Below, in pieces: positions 63,544 through 64,000 of a DNA stretch of 64,000 nt. The stretch comes from Microbulbifer guangxiensis (lineage in GTDB: Bacteria; Pseudomonadota; Gammaproteobacteria; Pseudomonadales; Cellvibrionaceae). The stretch lies in the NCBI RefSeq assembly GCF_021729075.1, contig NZ_JAJSAQ010000002.1:372001-436000 (forward strand). The letters are read 5' to 3'. Position numbers and translations under genes: made by a program. Position 1 is the stretch's first letter, and every line of letters starts with the position of its first letter. The notes beneath the pieces are model-generated. The model saw only the letters and a list, made by a program, of their open reading frames with translations. It made no database searches and was not told the origin of the DNA.

Positions 63544-64000
63544 GAGAAAGTCTCCCAGACAGTTTTTGTATTTATCCTGCTGGAGCGAATACCTCTCGCC
63601 CCCAATACTTGGCCCAGCTAGCGTCGATGGCTGTAGTCGCCTGTACTGACATGGGTTCCCGACCCCATTGTCGAGCCTGTACCCCTCTCTCAGGCTCTGT
63701 CACCACAAGCAAAATACTTTATGTGCTGGATTATTTTTATAAGGAATATCTTATTCCTCGCCAGCATTGTGCGAAAAAAATTCCCGCGCGGCGAGAGCTA
63801 GATCATAAAAATTTCAAAAAAATATCACCGAAATACATAAATGTCAGGAGCAGCTGAACAGAAAACAACCAAAAGGTTATTTCCGGACAAGCTTTGTAAC
63901 GATTTGTCGCCTTATCCCGAGGATTTTTGCGCGAGATATTCGCGCCATTCAGGCCTCTCAGGAATAATTCCGCGGTTGAAATGCATGCATGTTGATCACA
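63544..64000. other. 457-base region upstream of the Oar-like receptor
   Basis: No gene was found; the ribosome site of the receptor is GGGAGA at 63551-63556. The region becomes A/T-rich beyond 63710. An inverted repeat AGGAATA/TATTCCT (63742-63748 and 63752-63758) could be an operator. The promoter is not assigned. Confidence 0.5.

Noticed and set aside
1-64000. tRNA, rRNA, CRISPR arrays, insertion sequences and prophage genes
   Set aside because: No cloverleaf, repeat-spacer array, transposase or phage structural gene was recognised by eye. A tRNAscan or Infernal run would settle the RNA genes.

Overview
The window looks like chromosome of a marine, polysaccharide-degrading gammaproteobacterium of the Cellvibrionales type (Microbulbifer is my best guess). 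This is an inference from GC-rich codon use, three large TonB-dependent receptors (TBDRs), three flavin-dependent 'tryptophan halogenase' proteins with a cupin-like partner, and Pseudomonas-like gene order around cbrAB. No rRNA, tRNA, CRISPR array, phage or insertion sequence was seen.

Layout. 1-5.25 kb (minus strand): TBDR, halogenase and a cupin-like protein cut by the window edge. 5.6-18.2 kb (minus strand): a housekeeping cell-wall and lipoate block running proA, nadD, rsfS, rlmH, mrdA (PBP2), rodA, mltB, rlpA, dacA, ybeD-like, lipB, lipA, headed by a LON-domain protein. 18.3-19.6 kb: YpfJ-like zinc protease and a parvulin. 20.2-26.2 kb: a second TBDR with two divergent halogenases and LacI-type operator candidates. 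26.3-31.4 kb (minus strand): RND/MMPL exporter, SelW-like protein, ubiX, mpl. 31.7-38.9 kb: PPi-type phosphofructokinase, a luciferase-like oxidoreductase, msrA, and a three-gene glutamine-synthetase-like / aldehyde dehydrogenase / Fe-alcohol dehydrogenase operon. 39.1-45.8 kb: ppa, a repeat-tailed hypothetical protein, cysE, an M15 peptidase, a TfoX C-terminal domain protein, htpX, a DegS-like protease, a Rieske protein, sfsA. 46.1-57.3 kb (plus strand): dksA, gluQ, cbrX-like, cbrA, cbrB, a predicted sRNA, pcnB, folK, deoxynucleoside kinase, panB, thioesterase. 57.4-60.4 kb (minus strand): zntB, a YeaD-like epimerase, a GFA protein, a membrane protein. 60.6-63.5 kb: an Oar-like TBDR.

The most interesting region is the 800-base gap between cbrB and pcnB. 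It holds, in order, a terminator-like hairpin, five GTTAC/GTAAC half-sites, an exact IHF consensus match, a -24/-12 (sigma-54) promoter, and an A-rich stretch packed with AANAANAA motifs. This is the architecture of Pseudomonas crcZ, the Hfq/Crc-titrating RNA of carbon catabolite repression, at the same syntenic position. A 16-base piece of the predicted RNA recurs exactly over the ribosome binding site of the deoxynucleoside kinase gene 2.2 kb downstream, as a decoy/target pair would. Other notable signals are a two-copy structural repeat with constant 52-base loops and covarying arms, and an 18+18 base perfect palindrome between the first TBDR and its halogenase.
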